Below the pieces are notes generated by a model that was not told the origin of the DNA, ran no database searches, and saw nothing but the letters and a program-made list of their open reading frames with translations. Positions 53,248 to 61,780 of a stretch of DNA of 64,000 nt are shown one piece after another. Numbering within the stretch: the stretch's first letter is position 1; each line of letters opens with the position of its first letter. The stretch is from Phragmitibacter sp965284365 (GTDB taxonomy: Bacteria; Verrucomicrobiota; Verrucomicrobiia; Verrucomicrobiales; Verrucomicrobiaceae): contig OZ260079.1 of the NCBI GenBank assembly GCA_965284365.1, forward strand, positions 1,984,001 through 2,048,000, in the 5' to 3' direction. Made by a program: the position numbers and the translations under genes.

Positions 53248-54213
53248 TTATCTCGGCTCTTTGGGGATCTCAAATTCCTCCGGGACAAACTCCCGCCACT
53301 GCATGAGCCGCGCTCCGGCGGTTTCGCCGGCGAAGACGACGCTTAATCCCCGGACATAGTCGGCCACATAGCCCAGGCTGACAATCCGCTTGGTTTGGCC
53401 ACGAATGGTAAGCAGCGGGCCGATCTCCGGCATGTCTTCCAAATCCAAGCCGACGATGGAGAGGGCTTCATCCACGGAGGTGAAAAGCGTGTCATCCTCG
53501 GTGCGCTCGATGCCATCAGGCCCGGCACGCCACTCGACAAGACTTTGGGCCTGCATGGGGGTGATATTGAGCACATCCGCCATAAGAGGGGCAGAGGCTT
53601 CGTTCAGATCGAACCGGCCGGAGCCGATCAGGGTGAAATCTTCCTTCCAACTCGGTCGCAGTTCCGTCAGCACCTCCATGCCGAGAACCATGCCCACCTG
53701 TTCGATAGAAGTGAAGCGGGCATTGGCGGGAGAGTCACTGATGCCAGCGGCCTCATACTCGCTCCTCTCGGCACCCCTGAGCCGCCTCAGATTGTCCGTG
53801 TCGATCCAGTCCATGAGGTGATCTACCAGAGTATCTGCCTCCGGCGCGGTGAAGCCCCAGCGGATGAAAAGCTGCTTCAGGGCGGGCAGATGCGGCTCGG
53901 TGAGGAGCATATTCAGATTGAGCCGGGCTTCTTCCGTGGAAACACGGGCTTCAAAACGTTCGGTGTCCGAAAAGCGCTGACGAAGGAGGGGGTCGCTGCG
54001 TTTTACATCCGGATGAGAGGCTAGGGCGGCGCCTTTCTCGGCCAACTGGCGGGCGCGGAAGATGAGTTTCTCAGACTGGGCGGCGTCGGACCGTTGCTTC
54101 ATGACCATCATGGTAGTGATGAGCATGAAGGAGAGCAAAGCGATCACCCAGAGCACAATAAGCAGCACGGTGCCGTCGTCGCGGCGGAGGGGCTGCTGTT
54201 TGGGTCGGTTCAT
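53248..54213 (-). CDS. gspK: Type II secretion minor pseudopilin GspK
   Basis: 321 residues from ATG 54213; a TTG at 54243 is not favoured. After a short basic leader comes DGTVLLIVLWVIALLSFMLITTMMV, the GspK-type helix in which Gly precedes the hydrophobic stretch and the usual Glu at +5 is absent. The large tip domain has AEKGAALASHPDVKRSD, ARLNLNMLL, DWIDTDNLRRLRGAE and FDLNEASAPLMADVLNI, all typical of GspK. It lies 10.6 kb from the main gsp locus and heads a minus-strand series with DUF1800 and DUF1501. Confidence 0.85.
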   Translation of the reverse strand: MNRPKQQPLRRDDGTVLLIVLWVIALLSFMLITTMMVMKQRSDAAQSEKLIFRARQLAEKGAALASHPDVKRSDPLLRQRFSDTERFEARVSTEEARLNLNMLLTEPHLPALKQLFIRWGFTAPEADTLVDHLMDWIDTDNLRRLRGAERSEYEAAGISDSPANARFTSIEQVGMVLGMEVLTELRPSWKEDFTLIGSGRFDLNEASAPLMADVLNITPMQAQSLVEWRAGPDGIERTEDDTLFTSVDEALSIVGLDLEDMPEIGPLLTIRGQTKRIVSLGYVADYVRGLSVVFAGETAGARLMQWREFVPEEFEIPKEPR

Positions 54214-54253
54214 GGGCTGAGGTGCTTGGGGCGGCTGACGCAAGACGCGAAAG

Positions 54254-54273
54254 ATATGACTTTGTAGTCATAT
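54254..54273. promoter_or_regulatory. Inverted repeat upstream of gspK
   Basis: ATATGACT-TTGT-AGTCATAT, perfect 8-bp arms around four bases, centred about 50 bases before the gspK start. There is no T-run, so an operator is more likely than a terminator. The binding protein is unknown. Confidence 0.45.
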
Positions 54274-54491
54274 ACAGGAAATTTGGAAGTTGGGGGAGGA
54301 CAAAGGAAGCAGAAGAGACGAAGCAGATAGAGAAGACGTGAGTTGCGCGATCTCAGCAGTGGGGGGATTCCAGAAGGAGCCATCGTCCGGTCGCCTGCCT
54401 GGAAATGTGGGCGGGTTGGCGCTTGAGAAGGTATGAATATCTGATTGAATAACTGTGAACTTTTTCCCGTCGAACGATTCGCCAGAACACC

Positions 54492-55100
54492 ATGCCCGTT
54501 TCCGCCAGCAGCCTGTCCGACGCTGACCCTGCGGATGCGGAACTGGTCCGGATGGCCCAACGCGGCGACGCGAAAGCGTTCGACGTGCTGGTAACTCGTT
54601 ATCGCGGAAAGGTTTACGGCATGTGCTACCATCTCGTTCAGAATGATCAAGACGCTTGGGATCTCGCCCAGGACGCCTTTATCAAGGCTTGGCGGGCACT
54701 GCCATCCTTCAAAGGGGATGCCTCATTTTATACTTGGATTTACCGCATCGCGCACAACTGCACCTACGACTGGCTGCGGAAGGCGAAGATGAAGACGGAT
54801 GGAGAGTTTAACGACGAAACTGGGCAACCCATTGCAGCTGGGGCGCTGGCTGTGCCGCATGAGGATCAGGCCCCGGATGAGGCGATGAAGAATCGGGAGC
54901 TCGGTAGTCGTATCCAGGCTGCCATTGCCCAACTGAGCCCTGACCACAGGACCGTGGTTCTGCTCCGCGAAGTGGAAGGGCTGAGCTACGAAGAAATCGC
55001 CAGCGTCACCGGTTCCAGCTTGGGAACGGTGATGAGCCGCCTTTTTTACGCTCGTAAGAAACTGCAAGAACTGCTGAAAGACGCTTATGAAAACACCTGA
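54492..55100 (+). CDS. ECF-type RNA polymerase sigma factor
   Basis: 202 residues. Region 2 spans about 20-95: AFDVLVTRYRGKVYGMCYHL, DAWDLAQDAFIKAWRALPSF and the WIYRIAHNCTYDWLRK helix. Region 4 spans about 140-195: AIAQLSPDHRTVVLLREVEGLSYEEIA, then TGSSLGTVMSRLFYARKKLQELL, the helix-turn-helix that reads the -35 element. It overlaps the next gene, an anti-sigma factor, by 14 bases, so the pair is translationally coupled. The signal it responds to is unknown. Confidence 0.92.
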   Translation: MPVSASSLSDADPADAELVRMAQRGDAKAFDVLVTRYRGKVYGMCYHLVQNDQDAWDLAQDAFIKAWRALPSFKGDASFYTWIYRIAHNCTYDWLRKAKMKTDGEFNDETGQPIAAGALAVPHEDQAPDEAMKNRELGSRIQAAIAQLSPDHRTVVLLREVEGLSYEEIASVTGSSLGTVMSRLFYARKKLQELLKDAYENT

Positions 55101-55719
55101 TGATCACTTGCTGGCCCGCTGGCTCGATGGCGCTCTGAGCGCTGAAGACACGGCCCGCTTTGAGGCCATGATGGCGAATGATCCCTCGTTGCGCGAGGAG
55201 GCCGAGTCCATGCGGCGTATGGGGGAGGCGATTCGTGCCACTGTGACTTTTGAACGTGCCGTGCCCCATGGGGACTTCTTCAACAGCCAGATTCAGGAAC
55301 GGATCGGTGAGATGCAGCGGACAGAAGACCGTGAGCGCGTGGCTGCCAGTACGGGTGCTTCCTGGCTTTCATGGTTAAAGGGGCCTTGGATTCTGGCGGG
55401 TGCGGCTGCAGCGCTGGCGGTCGGATTCTTTGTATTCCGAGGGGAACCGCTGCAAACACAGATCGTGAGCCTCTACACGCCGAATATGGAAGTGCATGCC
55501 AACGCCTTTCATAGCGATGAAGCGGATGCCACTGTGCTGATGCTTGATGGGTTGCAGAACATTCCGGCTGAGAAAGATCTGGCGGGAATCAATGTGCAAA
55601 GCAGCGAGACGGACACGGAATATGCGACCACGACTCTCTACGACGGTCAGGGGCAGGTGCTCCTGGTCATGGGGAAAGATGCGCGAAATCAGCCGATCCT
55701 TCTCAGTGGCAACCCTTAA
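55087..55719 (+). CDS. Membrane-bound anti-sigma factor
   Basis: 210 residues. Cytoplasmic N-terminus of about 90 residues (LLARWLDGALSAEDTARFEAMM) typical of anti-sigma domains, but without the His-x3-Cys-x2-Cys zinc motif. One membrane helix at about 97-117 (GPWILAGAAAALAVGFFVF). The periplasmic domain (IVSLYTPNMEVHANAFHSDE, DATVLMLDGLQNIPAEKDL) may sense an envelope state. It overlaps the sigma gene by 14 bases. The role follows from gene order and topology. Confidence 0.78.
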   Translation: MKTPDDHLLARWLDGALSAEDTARFEAMMANDPSLREEAESMRRMGEAIRATVTFERAVPHGDFFNSQIQERIGEMQRTEDRERVAASTGASWLSWLKGPWILAGAAAALAVGFFVFRGEPLQTQIVSLYTPNMEVHANAFHSDEADATVLMLDGLQNIPAEKDLAGINVQSSETDTEYATTTLYDGQGQVLLVMGKDARNQPILLSGNP

Positions 55720-55761
55720 TGGAAAACGGCTCTCTGCCTCAGGTCTGCGTTCTTTTGTTAC

Positions 55762-56394
55762 ATGCCTTCCCTCTGCTTTTTTAGTAATCGTGAAGACAGG
55801 CGCCTTCTCAGGAAGGGGCGGGTTGGGTTCGTGGCAGGCTTGCTTTTAGGCACGCTTCTCGTGGGACACAGGGGGAGTTTCGGCCAAGCACAGTCTGCTG
55901 CACCGCCCGCAGCCGCCGTTGAAAATCCTGCCGTTCCTACGCAAGCACCTTCGGCTGCCTCTACGCAAAATTTGGCTGCCGCCCAGGATGCGAAGGTGTG
56001 GGGAGGTTTAGTTTATGCCTCGAATGAGGCCAATGGCGGTGATGCGGCTGGAGATCCGAAAGAGTTCCCCAAAATGGCGGCGCGGTTGGGGAAAATTTTC
56101 CCCTACAGTCAATTCCGTTTGATTGGGCAGCATGCCCAGGTGGTGTTCCGGGAGTACGAATCCTGGGTTGTACCCTCTCGTGAGGTGTTTCTAAAGTTGG
56201 ATTCCAAAGGGCCCGCGGAGGGCGGCGGAATCAATCTTCATGTCCAATTCTGGCAAGGGCAGCAAGTGCTCGTTAAGACGGACGCGGTTTTGCGGGAAGG
56301 TAAACCTCTCGTTATCGGCGGACCCAAATGGAGGGACGGTCAGGTGATCTTTTTGCTGAATCTACAAAAAGTGGAATCTGCGCGACGCCGATGA
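55762..56394 (+). CDS. Secreted protein following the sigma/anti-sigma pair
   Basis: 210 residues. A basic N-terminus and hydrophobic segment (GFVAGLLLGTLLVGHRGSFG) form a signal peptide or anchor. A Pro/Ala/Gln linker runs to about 75. The C-terminal 130 residues are beta-rich (LIGQHAQVVFREYESWVVPS, INLHVQFWQGQQVLVKTDAVL). I do not recognise a family. It lies 42 bases after the anti-sigma factor, probably in the same transcript, and could be a partner or target of that system. Confidence 0.6.
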   Translation: MPSLCFFSNREDRRLLRKGRVGFVAGLLLGTLLVGHRGSFGQAQSAAPPAAAVENPAVPTQAPSAASTQNLAAAQDAKVWGGLVYASNEANGGDAAGDPKEFPKMAARLGKIFPYSQFRLIGQHAQVVFREYESWVVPSREVFLKLDSKGPAEGGGINLHVQFWQGQQVLVKTDAVLREGKPLVIGGPKWRDGQVIFLLNLQKVESARRR

Positions 56395-56548
56395 GGGGTT
56401 GCCTCAAGAATTTTAAGATTTTTGGCGTCAGGAGCCGGACGATCTCAAAAATCTCTTGCCCTGCGTAAAACCCTGTGCCAATCTCTCCGCCCTCCGTGAC
56501 CCGGCAAAGGTCCCGTTGGATTGATTCATCCGATACTTTTCCTGGCTT

Positions 56549-56863
56549 ATGTCATACGCAATCATCAAAACCGGCGGCAAACAATACCGCGTCGCTGTAG
56601 GCGACAAGGTTCAAGTCGAGAAGCTTGAAGGCGCCGCTGGCGATTCCATCACGTTTGGCGAAGTTCTGGCCGCCGGCGAAGGCGACAGTCTGAAAGTTGG
56701 CGCTCCTTTCCTGGATGGCGCCAAAGTGCTGGGCGAGGTGGTGAAACAGTTCCGCGCTCCCAAGGTTACTGCTTTCAAGTTCAAGCGCCGCAAGGGCTAC
56801 CACAAGACCAAAGGTCACCGTCAGCATCTGACGCAGGTGAAGATCACCGGCATCAATCTGTAA
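56549..56863 (+). CDS. rplU: 50S ribosomal protein L21
   Basis: 104 residues. Standard length and pattern: SYAIIKTGGKQYRVAVGDK at the N-terminus, LDGAKVLGEVVKQFRAPKV in the middle, and KRRKGYHKTKGHRQHLTQVKI with the terminal IxGI element. Binds 23S rRNA in the large subunit. The next gene is rpmA, 43 bases downstream, the usual bacterial pair; obgE, often third, is absent here. Confidence 0.98.
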   Translation: MSYAIIKTGGKQYRVAVGDKVQVEKLEGAAGDSITFGEVLAAGEGDSLKVGAPFLDGAKVLGEVVKQFRAPKVTAFKFKRRKGYHKTKGHRQHLTQVKITGINL

Positions 56864-56906
56864 TTTCGAAGCTCAACCCCAACTCATTTTTTAAGAGGAT
56901 CACGTC

Positions 56907-57179
56907 ATGGCTCACAAGAAAGGTCAAGGTTCAGTCAAGAACGGCCGCGATAGCCAGAGCAAGCGCTTGGGCATCAAGAAGTTCGGCTCCGAAGCAGTTA
57001 TCGCCGGCAACATTATCGCTCGTCAGCGTGGCACAAAGTGGCAGCCAGGCCGCAACGTCGGTCTCGGCAAAGACTTCACGATTTTCGCTCTTATCGATGG
57101 ACGTGTCCATTTCGACAAGGGTGGCCGCCGCATCAATGTGGTCGCCGTGGAAGCGGAAGCAGCGGTCGCAACGGCCTAA
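56907..57179 (+). CDS. rpmA: 50S ribosomal protein L27
   Basis: 90 residues. Pattern AHKKGQGSVKNGRDSQSKRL, then GSEAVIAGNIIARQRGTKW and VGLGKDFTIFALIDGRVHFD. The N-terminus begins directly with AHKK, so no cleavable leader of the Firmicutes type. The ribosome-binding site AAGAGGA lies seven bases before the ATG. L27 sits at the peptidyl transferase centre. A terminator follows. Confidence 0.98.
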   Translation: MAHKKGQGSVKNGRDSQSKRLGIKKFGSEAVIAGNIIARQRGTKWQPGRNVGLGKDFTIFALIDGRVHFDKGGRRINVVAVEAEAAVATA

Positions 57180-57217
57180 CTCTGCTCCCGTCGGTAACTT
57201 TTCCAGAACAAAATTTT

Positions 57218-57244
57218 AGCCCGCCAGAAATGGCGGGCTTTTTT
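57218..57244 (+). terminator. Rho-independent terminator after rpmA
   Basis: AGCCCGCCA at 57218-57226, GAAA loop, TGGCGGGCT at 57231-57239, then a run of six T. It lies 39 bases after the rpmA stop and separates the ribosomal genes from the acyl-activating enzyme gene. Confidence 0.95.
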
Positions 57245-57322
57245 CGTAGGCGGAATTCCCATAACTTTCCGAAGTAGGTTTTGTTTTCCTGCGAATTTTC
57301 ATTACTCTGCCGGAACCCTGCG

Positions 57323-59503
57323 ATGCCATCCTCTGCCCTACCTCATTTGGACTCCACCGTCGTTTTTGGCGGAGAAAACATCACCTCGGGTGGTGTGCTC
57401 ATCATCCCCACTCGTCTCCGTTTGGCGGATGTCCTGAATCTGGAAAAGCTGTTCGCGGGTCGTGGTGTCCTCTATTTGATTCAGCGAGGTTCATCCGCCT
57501 ACGCTGGCGTGAACGAGCATCTCCACGGAGACCAGACTCATGCAGTCGAAATGGGCGACACGATAAGTCCGGAACTGCGCAATGAAGTTCAGGAAGCGGC
57601 GAAGAAGGGGGATGTCATTGTCTATGTTCCGCAAGAGACGCTGAATCAACCTGCCACGCTCAGCACGGTTCCCGGCGCGAAGCTGGATTTTCTCATCCAA
57701 CTAGGAGTGCCGGTACAGGCCCTTTATGTGCAGGATAATGTAGAAATCCGTCTCGCCATTGAGGGCAGTCCGGCCGCAGCCACGACTTTTGGATTTGGCC
57801 TTGTGCTTAAAGAGGAACAAGCCACGGTGGCGAACTTTCAGGAATCTCTTCTGCAAGTCAGCGAGAAGGTTTTTTCCGCAAATCCCATCCTGAACCGCAA
57901 CCTCGCGTATGCCCTCATCCAAGGCCTGAAGAAGCACGGAAGCAAGGTGCGTGTCATTGATGGCAAGGATGCAAAGGAAGAAAAGATTCTCGGCTACGAT
58001 AAAATCCTGGCAGCGGCCATTGTGCTGAGTGGTCACGTCAAAGCGGTGACGAAGAAGGAACGGGTTGGGATTTTGCTTCCGCCCGGTATCGGAGCCGCCG
58101 TGGCCAATCTGGCCGTGCTCTTTGCGGGTAAAGTGCCCGTGAATTTGAACTTCACCGCTGGGACGGCCGCTGTCCAAAGCGCGATCAAGCAAGCTGATCT
58201 GGATCATTATCTGACGGCTGATCTGTTCGTGCGGAAGTTGCAGACCTTCCCTTGGCCACCGAACCGGCAACTCACCTTCATTGAGCGGTTATTGCCCAAG
58301 ATGAAAGGGGCGATTACGCGGTGGTTCATTCTTGCAAAGATCCTGCCGGCGTCCTTGATCGCTGCTAAGCTGGGAATCTCGAAACACGGGGGTGACAAGG
58401 AAGCGCTTCTCCTCTTCACCAGTGGCAGCAGTGGCGAGCCGAAGGGGGTGGTACTGTCGCACCGCAACCTCATTGCCAATGTGCTACAGTTCGGCTCCCG
58501 GCTGAACATGCACGAGAGCGATGGGATCCTGGGATGCTTGCCGATGTTCCACAGTTTCGGCTGCACGGTCACGTTGTGGTTTCCCTTTATCCAAGGCGTA
58601 AATTTGATCACGTATCCGACGCCGCTGGAACCAAAGCGCTTGGCGGAACTGATGAACAAATACCGCGTCACTCTTTTTGTCGCGACCCCGACTTTCCTGC
58701 GCGGCTACCTTAGGGGCATTAACCCCGAACTTCTGAGCTCTTTGAAGCTAGTAGTAACTGGTGCGGAAAAACTTCCGAAGAATGTGGCTGAGGCGTTTGA
58801 GGCGAAGTTCGGAAAGAAGGTTCTGGAAGGCTACGGTCTTACGGAGACTTCGCCAGCCACTAATGTGAACTTGGCCGATCCGGTGGCACCGAGCGACAGT
58901 AAAGCTAAAGCAGTGACGCCCAGCTACCGCTTCGGCAGCACGGGACAACTCATCCCCGGGATCGCGATCAAAATCACGGAGATCGAGTCTGATGTGCCTG
59001 TGCCCATTCATCAGAGCGGCATGATCTGGTTCAAGGGAGCCAACATTTTCCAAGGCTATCTGAAGAACCCCAAAAAGACTGAGGAAGTCATCAAGGATGG
59101 CTGGTTTCGCACGGGCGACATTGGCCGCATGGATTCAGACGGTTTCCTCTATGTGGAAGGAAGATTGAGCCGTTTCTCGAAGATCGCCGGAGAAATGGTA
59201 CCGCATGAGACTGTTGAGGAGGCGCTCACGAAAGCGCTGAATCTGGAGAGCGATGCAACTCGCCGCATCGCGGTAGTCGGAGTTCCTGACGAAGACAAAG
59301 GTGAGGCGCTGGTGCTGCTGACTTCTGTTCCCGGTGGCAGCGTGCAACAGGAAATTCTTGATCTGCGCTACAAATTGCTGGATCAGGGCATGCCGCCTCT
59401 CTGGATTCCGAAGCGCATGGTCCGAGTGCAGGACATCCCGATTCTTTCCAGCGGAAAGCTGGATGTGAAAGGGTGCGAGAAGCTGGCAAAGACGGGGCTG
59501 TAG
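57323..59503 (+). CDS. Aas-like acyl-ACP/acyl-CoA synthetase with degenerate acyltransferase domain
   Basis: 726 residues from ATG 57323 (frame open from 57281). The C-terminal two thirds are an AMP-forming acyl-activating enzyme: the P-loop LFTSGSSGEPKGVVLSH near 375, GYGLTETSP near 510, and GWFRTGDIGRMDSDGF near 592. Residues 1-200 align in layout with a PlsC-type acyltransferase, as in bifunctional Aas, but motif I (Asn-His-x4-Asp) reads TRLRLAD at 30-36 and motif III (FPEGTRS) reads VPQETLN, so the catalytic His and Glu contexts are lost. It probably activates fatty acids for recycling into membrane lipids without itself acylating lysophospholipid. Confidence 0.8.
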   Translation: MPSSALPHLDSTVVFGGENITSGGVLIIPTRLRLADVLNLEKLFAGRGVLYLIQRGSSAYAGVNEHLHGDQTHAVEMGDTISPELRNEVQEAAKKGDVIVYVPQETLNQPATLSTVPGAKLDFLIQLGVPVQALYVQDNVEIRLAIEGSPAAATTFGFGLVLKEEQATVANFQESLLQVSEKVFSANPILNRNLAYALIQGLKKHGSKVRVIDGKDAKEEKILGYDKILAAAIVLSGHVKAVTKKERVGILLPPGIGAAVANLAVLFAGKVPVNLNFTAGTAAVQSAIKQADLDHYLTADLFVRKLQTFPWPPNRQLTFIERLLPKMKGAITRWFILAKILPASLIAAKLGISKHGGDKEALLLFTSGSSGEPKGVVLSHRNLIANVLQFGSRLNMHESDGILGCLPMFHSFGCTVTLWFPFIQGVNLITYPTPLEPKRLAELMNKYRVTLFVATPTFLRGYLRGINPELLSSLKLVVTGAEKLPKNVAEAFEAKFGKKVLEGYGLTETSPATNVNLADPVAPSDSKAKAVTPSYRFGSTGQLIPGIAIKITEIESDVPVPIHQSGMIWFKGANIFQGYLKNPKKTEEVIKDGWFRTGDIGRMDSDGFLYVEGRLSRFSKIAGEMVPHETVEEALTKALNLESDATRRIAVVGVPDEDKGEALVLLTSVPGGSVQQEILDLRYKLLDQGMPPLWIPKRMVRVQDIPILSSGKLDVKGCEKLAKTGL

Positions 59504-59598
59504 ACCGGTGCGGAATCTTCGAAGGACCTGTCTGTTAGGACAGGAGCGTCAGTGCTGCTTGCACTGGGCGGTTTTATGTATATGTCTCCGCCCCCGAT

Positions 59599-60897
59599 AT
59601 GCACTCCTTCCGCTATCTCCAAGGCCGCCTTCATTGCGAAGGCGTTGATCTCGAAAGCCTCGCCGCTCAACACGGCACGCCGTTGTATGTGTACAGCAAG
59701 GAGACGATTACGGATCACTTCACGCGTCTGGACAGTGCGATGGCGGATCTCGACCATCTTATTTGCTACGCGGTAAAAGCTAATTCCAATCTCGCGGTGC
59801 TGCACACGATCGCTAAGCTAGGCGGTGGATTTGACATTGTTTCCGGTGGTGAACTCTTCCGGGTGTTGCGGGCGGGCGGTCAGGCCGGAAAGTGTACCTT
59901 CGCCGGTGTGGGCAAAACCCGTGGGGAAGTGGAATATGCGCTGCGTGAAGGTATCTATTCCTTCAATGCGGAGTCCGAAGCGGAGTTGCGGCTCATCAAC
60001 GATGTGGCTGGGTCCATGGGTGTGAAAGCGCCGGTGGCGCTGCGCATCAATCCGAACGTCGACGCGAAGACTCACAAGTACATTTCCACCGGAAAGAGCG
60101 AGAACAAGTTTGGTATCGATTTTGACCGCATCCTCGGGGCTTATGCGGATGCGGCAAAGGATTGCGCCAATCTTGAGATTCGAGGTCTTCAAATGCACAT
60201 CGGCTCCCAGCTGACGAGCATTGATCCGTTCCTGGAAGCTGCCGAGAAGGTGGCGCCATTGGTCGAAGAACTGAAGAAGCGCCATCACATTAGGTTTTTC
60301 AGCATCGGCGGCGGCCTGGGGATCGTTTACCGCGAGAGCCTTGATAGTGGTGACCAAACCTGGTGGGGTCAGAAGGAAGGACTAGGCGCATCGCAGCCGC
60401 TCAACATCCAGACCTATGCAGACGCCTTGATTCCGGTATTGGCTCCGCTGAAGCTGCGCATTCTTCTGGAGCCTGGCCGATTCATGGTGGGCAATGCCGG
60501 CGCGCTGCTCACCAAGGTGCTTTATCTCAAGCAAGGTAACGCCAAGAAGTTTGTGATCGTGGACGCAGGTATGAATGACCTGATCCGGCCTGCTCTTTAT
60601 GAGGGCTGGCATCAGATCACACCGGTCGTCCGCTCGGAAGAAGCTCCCGAGAAGGTGGACGTAGTGGGCCCCATCTGTGAAACCGGCGACTTCCTCGCGC
60701 AGGATCGGGAGATTCCGCCCGTCGAGCCTGGGGACACACTCGCGGTGCTGAGCGCGGGGGCTTATGGTTTTACCATGGCTTCCAATTACAATTCCCGTCC
60801 GCTAGCGGCGGAGATTTTGGTAGATGGCGCGACCGCGAACGTGGTCCGGGAACGTCAGCATCTCGAAGATCTGGTGCGCGGTGAGCACGTGGCGTAG
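59599..60897 (+). CDS. lysA: Diaminopimelate decarboxylase
   Basis: 432 residues. PLP-dependent fold-type III enzyme making lysine from meso-diaminopimelate. Lys60 in CYAVKANSN is the Schiff-base lysine. Other family blocks are GGGFDIVSGGELFRVLRAG, GLQMHIGSQL, SIGGGLGIVYRE (PLP phosphate), LEPGRFMVGNAG, CETGDFLAQDRE (active-site Cys/Glu) and GAYGFTMASNYN. The ATG at 59599 gives the usual N-terminus. It ends 21 bases from the convergent oligopeptide-transport ATPase gene. Confidence 0.97.
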   Translation: MHSFRYLQGRLHCEGVDLESLAAQHGTPLYVYSKETITDHFTRLDSAMADLDHLICYAVKANSNLAVLHTIAKLGGGFDIVSGGELFRVLRAGGQAGKCTFAGVGKTRGEVEYALREGIYSFNAESEAELRLINDVAGSMGVKAPVALRINPNVDAKTHKYISTGKSENKFGIDFDRILGAYADAAKDCANLEIRGLQMHIGSQLTSIDPFLEAAEKVAPLVEELKKRHHIRFFSIGGGLGIVYRESLDSGDQTWWGQKEGLGASQPLNIQTYADALIPVLAPLKLRILLEPGRFMVGNAGALLTKVLYLKQGNAKKFVIVDAGMNDLIRPALYEGWHQITPVVRSEEAPEKVDVVGPICETGDFLAQDREIPPVEPGDTLAVLSAGAYGFTMASNYNSRPLAAEILVDGATANVVRERQHLEDLVRGEHVA

Positions 60898-60918
60898 CCC
60901 GACTTCACTTTACCTCAA

Positions 60919-61779
60919 CTACGCTTTCATCGCTGCTTCGATGGCGGCATAGTCAATGGCGCGGAGCCGTTCGTGTTTCACGCCGAGTTGAGGCACGCAG
61001 TCGAGGAGTGCTTTGGTATAGGGGTGCTTTGGGTGGCTGAGGACCTCATCGGTCGTGCCCGACTCGACGATCTCGCCACGGAACATCACCGCGACTTTAT
61101 CTGCGATGCCGCGGATGATCGCGAAGTTGTGCGTGATAAGGATGATGCTCATCCCCAAACTGGTGCGGAGGTCGGTGAGGAGATCAATGATCTGCTTCTG
61201 GATGGTGACGTCCAACGCAGTGGTTGGCTCATCGGCAATGAGGAGCTTGGGCTGACAGCAGAGGGCCATGGCAATCATGACGCGCTGTTGCATGCCGCCA
61301 CTGAGTTCGTGGGGATAGGCCCGTAGACGTTTTTCGGGTTCCACAATGCCAACCTTGTAGAGCCACTGGACGATTTCCTTGTCGATGTCCTTCACTTCGG
61401 GCCGGTGTAATTTGACTGCTTCTGCCATCTGCGTGCGGATCGTCAGCACGGGATTGAGTGATGTGGCAGGCTCCTGGAAGACGTAGGCGATTTCTTTGCC
61501 GCGCACCTTGCGGAGTTGCCGCTCTGAGAGGGAGAGGACGTCCTGGCCATTCACCTTGAACGTATCGGCCGTGATCTTGGCGGGAGGTTCAGGCAGAAGT
61601 CTGGCCAGGGATAGCGCGGTGACGCTTTTGCCGCTGCCGCTCTCGCCAACGATGGCCATGCTTTGTCCAGGCATCAATTCGAGGTCGATGCCTTTCACGG
61701 CTTGCAGCGCTTCGCCATGATGACGGCGGAACGAAATCTTCAGGCCACGGATGCTCAGCAGGGGAGTAGGGTCACTCAT
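60919..61779 (-). CDS. Oligopeptide/dipeptide ABC transporter ATP-binding protein (OppD/DppD-like)
   Basis: 286 residues. Walker A GESGSGKS at 45-52, Q-loop AYVFQEPATSLNPVLTI, signature LSGGMQQRVMIA, Walker B LLIADEPTTALDVT and the H-loop LITHNF. The OppD-specific ending starts (HPYTKALLDCVP) but the usual Cys-rich segment with GCxF and RC is missing, so it is about 30 residues shorter than most OppD/DppD proteins and may not bind an iron-sulfur cluster. It starts one base after the fused permease. No second ATPase (OppF) is seen, unless encoded elsewhere. Confidence 0.9.
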   Translation of the reverse strand: MSDPTPLLSIRGLKISFRRHHGEALQAVKGIDLELMPGQSMAIVGESGSGKSVTALSLARLLPEPPAKITADTFKVNGQDVLSLSERQLRKVRGKEIAYVFQEPATSLNPVLTIRTQMAEAVKLHRPEVKDIDKEIVQWLYKVGIVEPEKRLRAYPHELSGGMQQRVMIAMALCCQPKLLIADEPTTALDVTIQKQIIDLLTDLRTSLGMSIILITHNFAIIRGIADKVAVMFRGEIVESGTTDEVLSHPKHPYTKALLDCVPQLGVKHERLRAIDYAAIEAAMKA

Positions 61780-61780
61780 A

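Noticed and set aside
56392..56406. Weak hairpin TGAGG/CCTCA at the end of the sigma-associated gene
   Set aside because: Only five base pairs and no uninterrupted T-run, so not called as a terminator.
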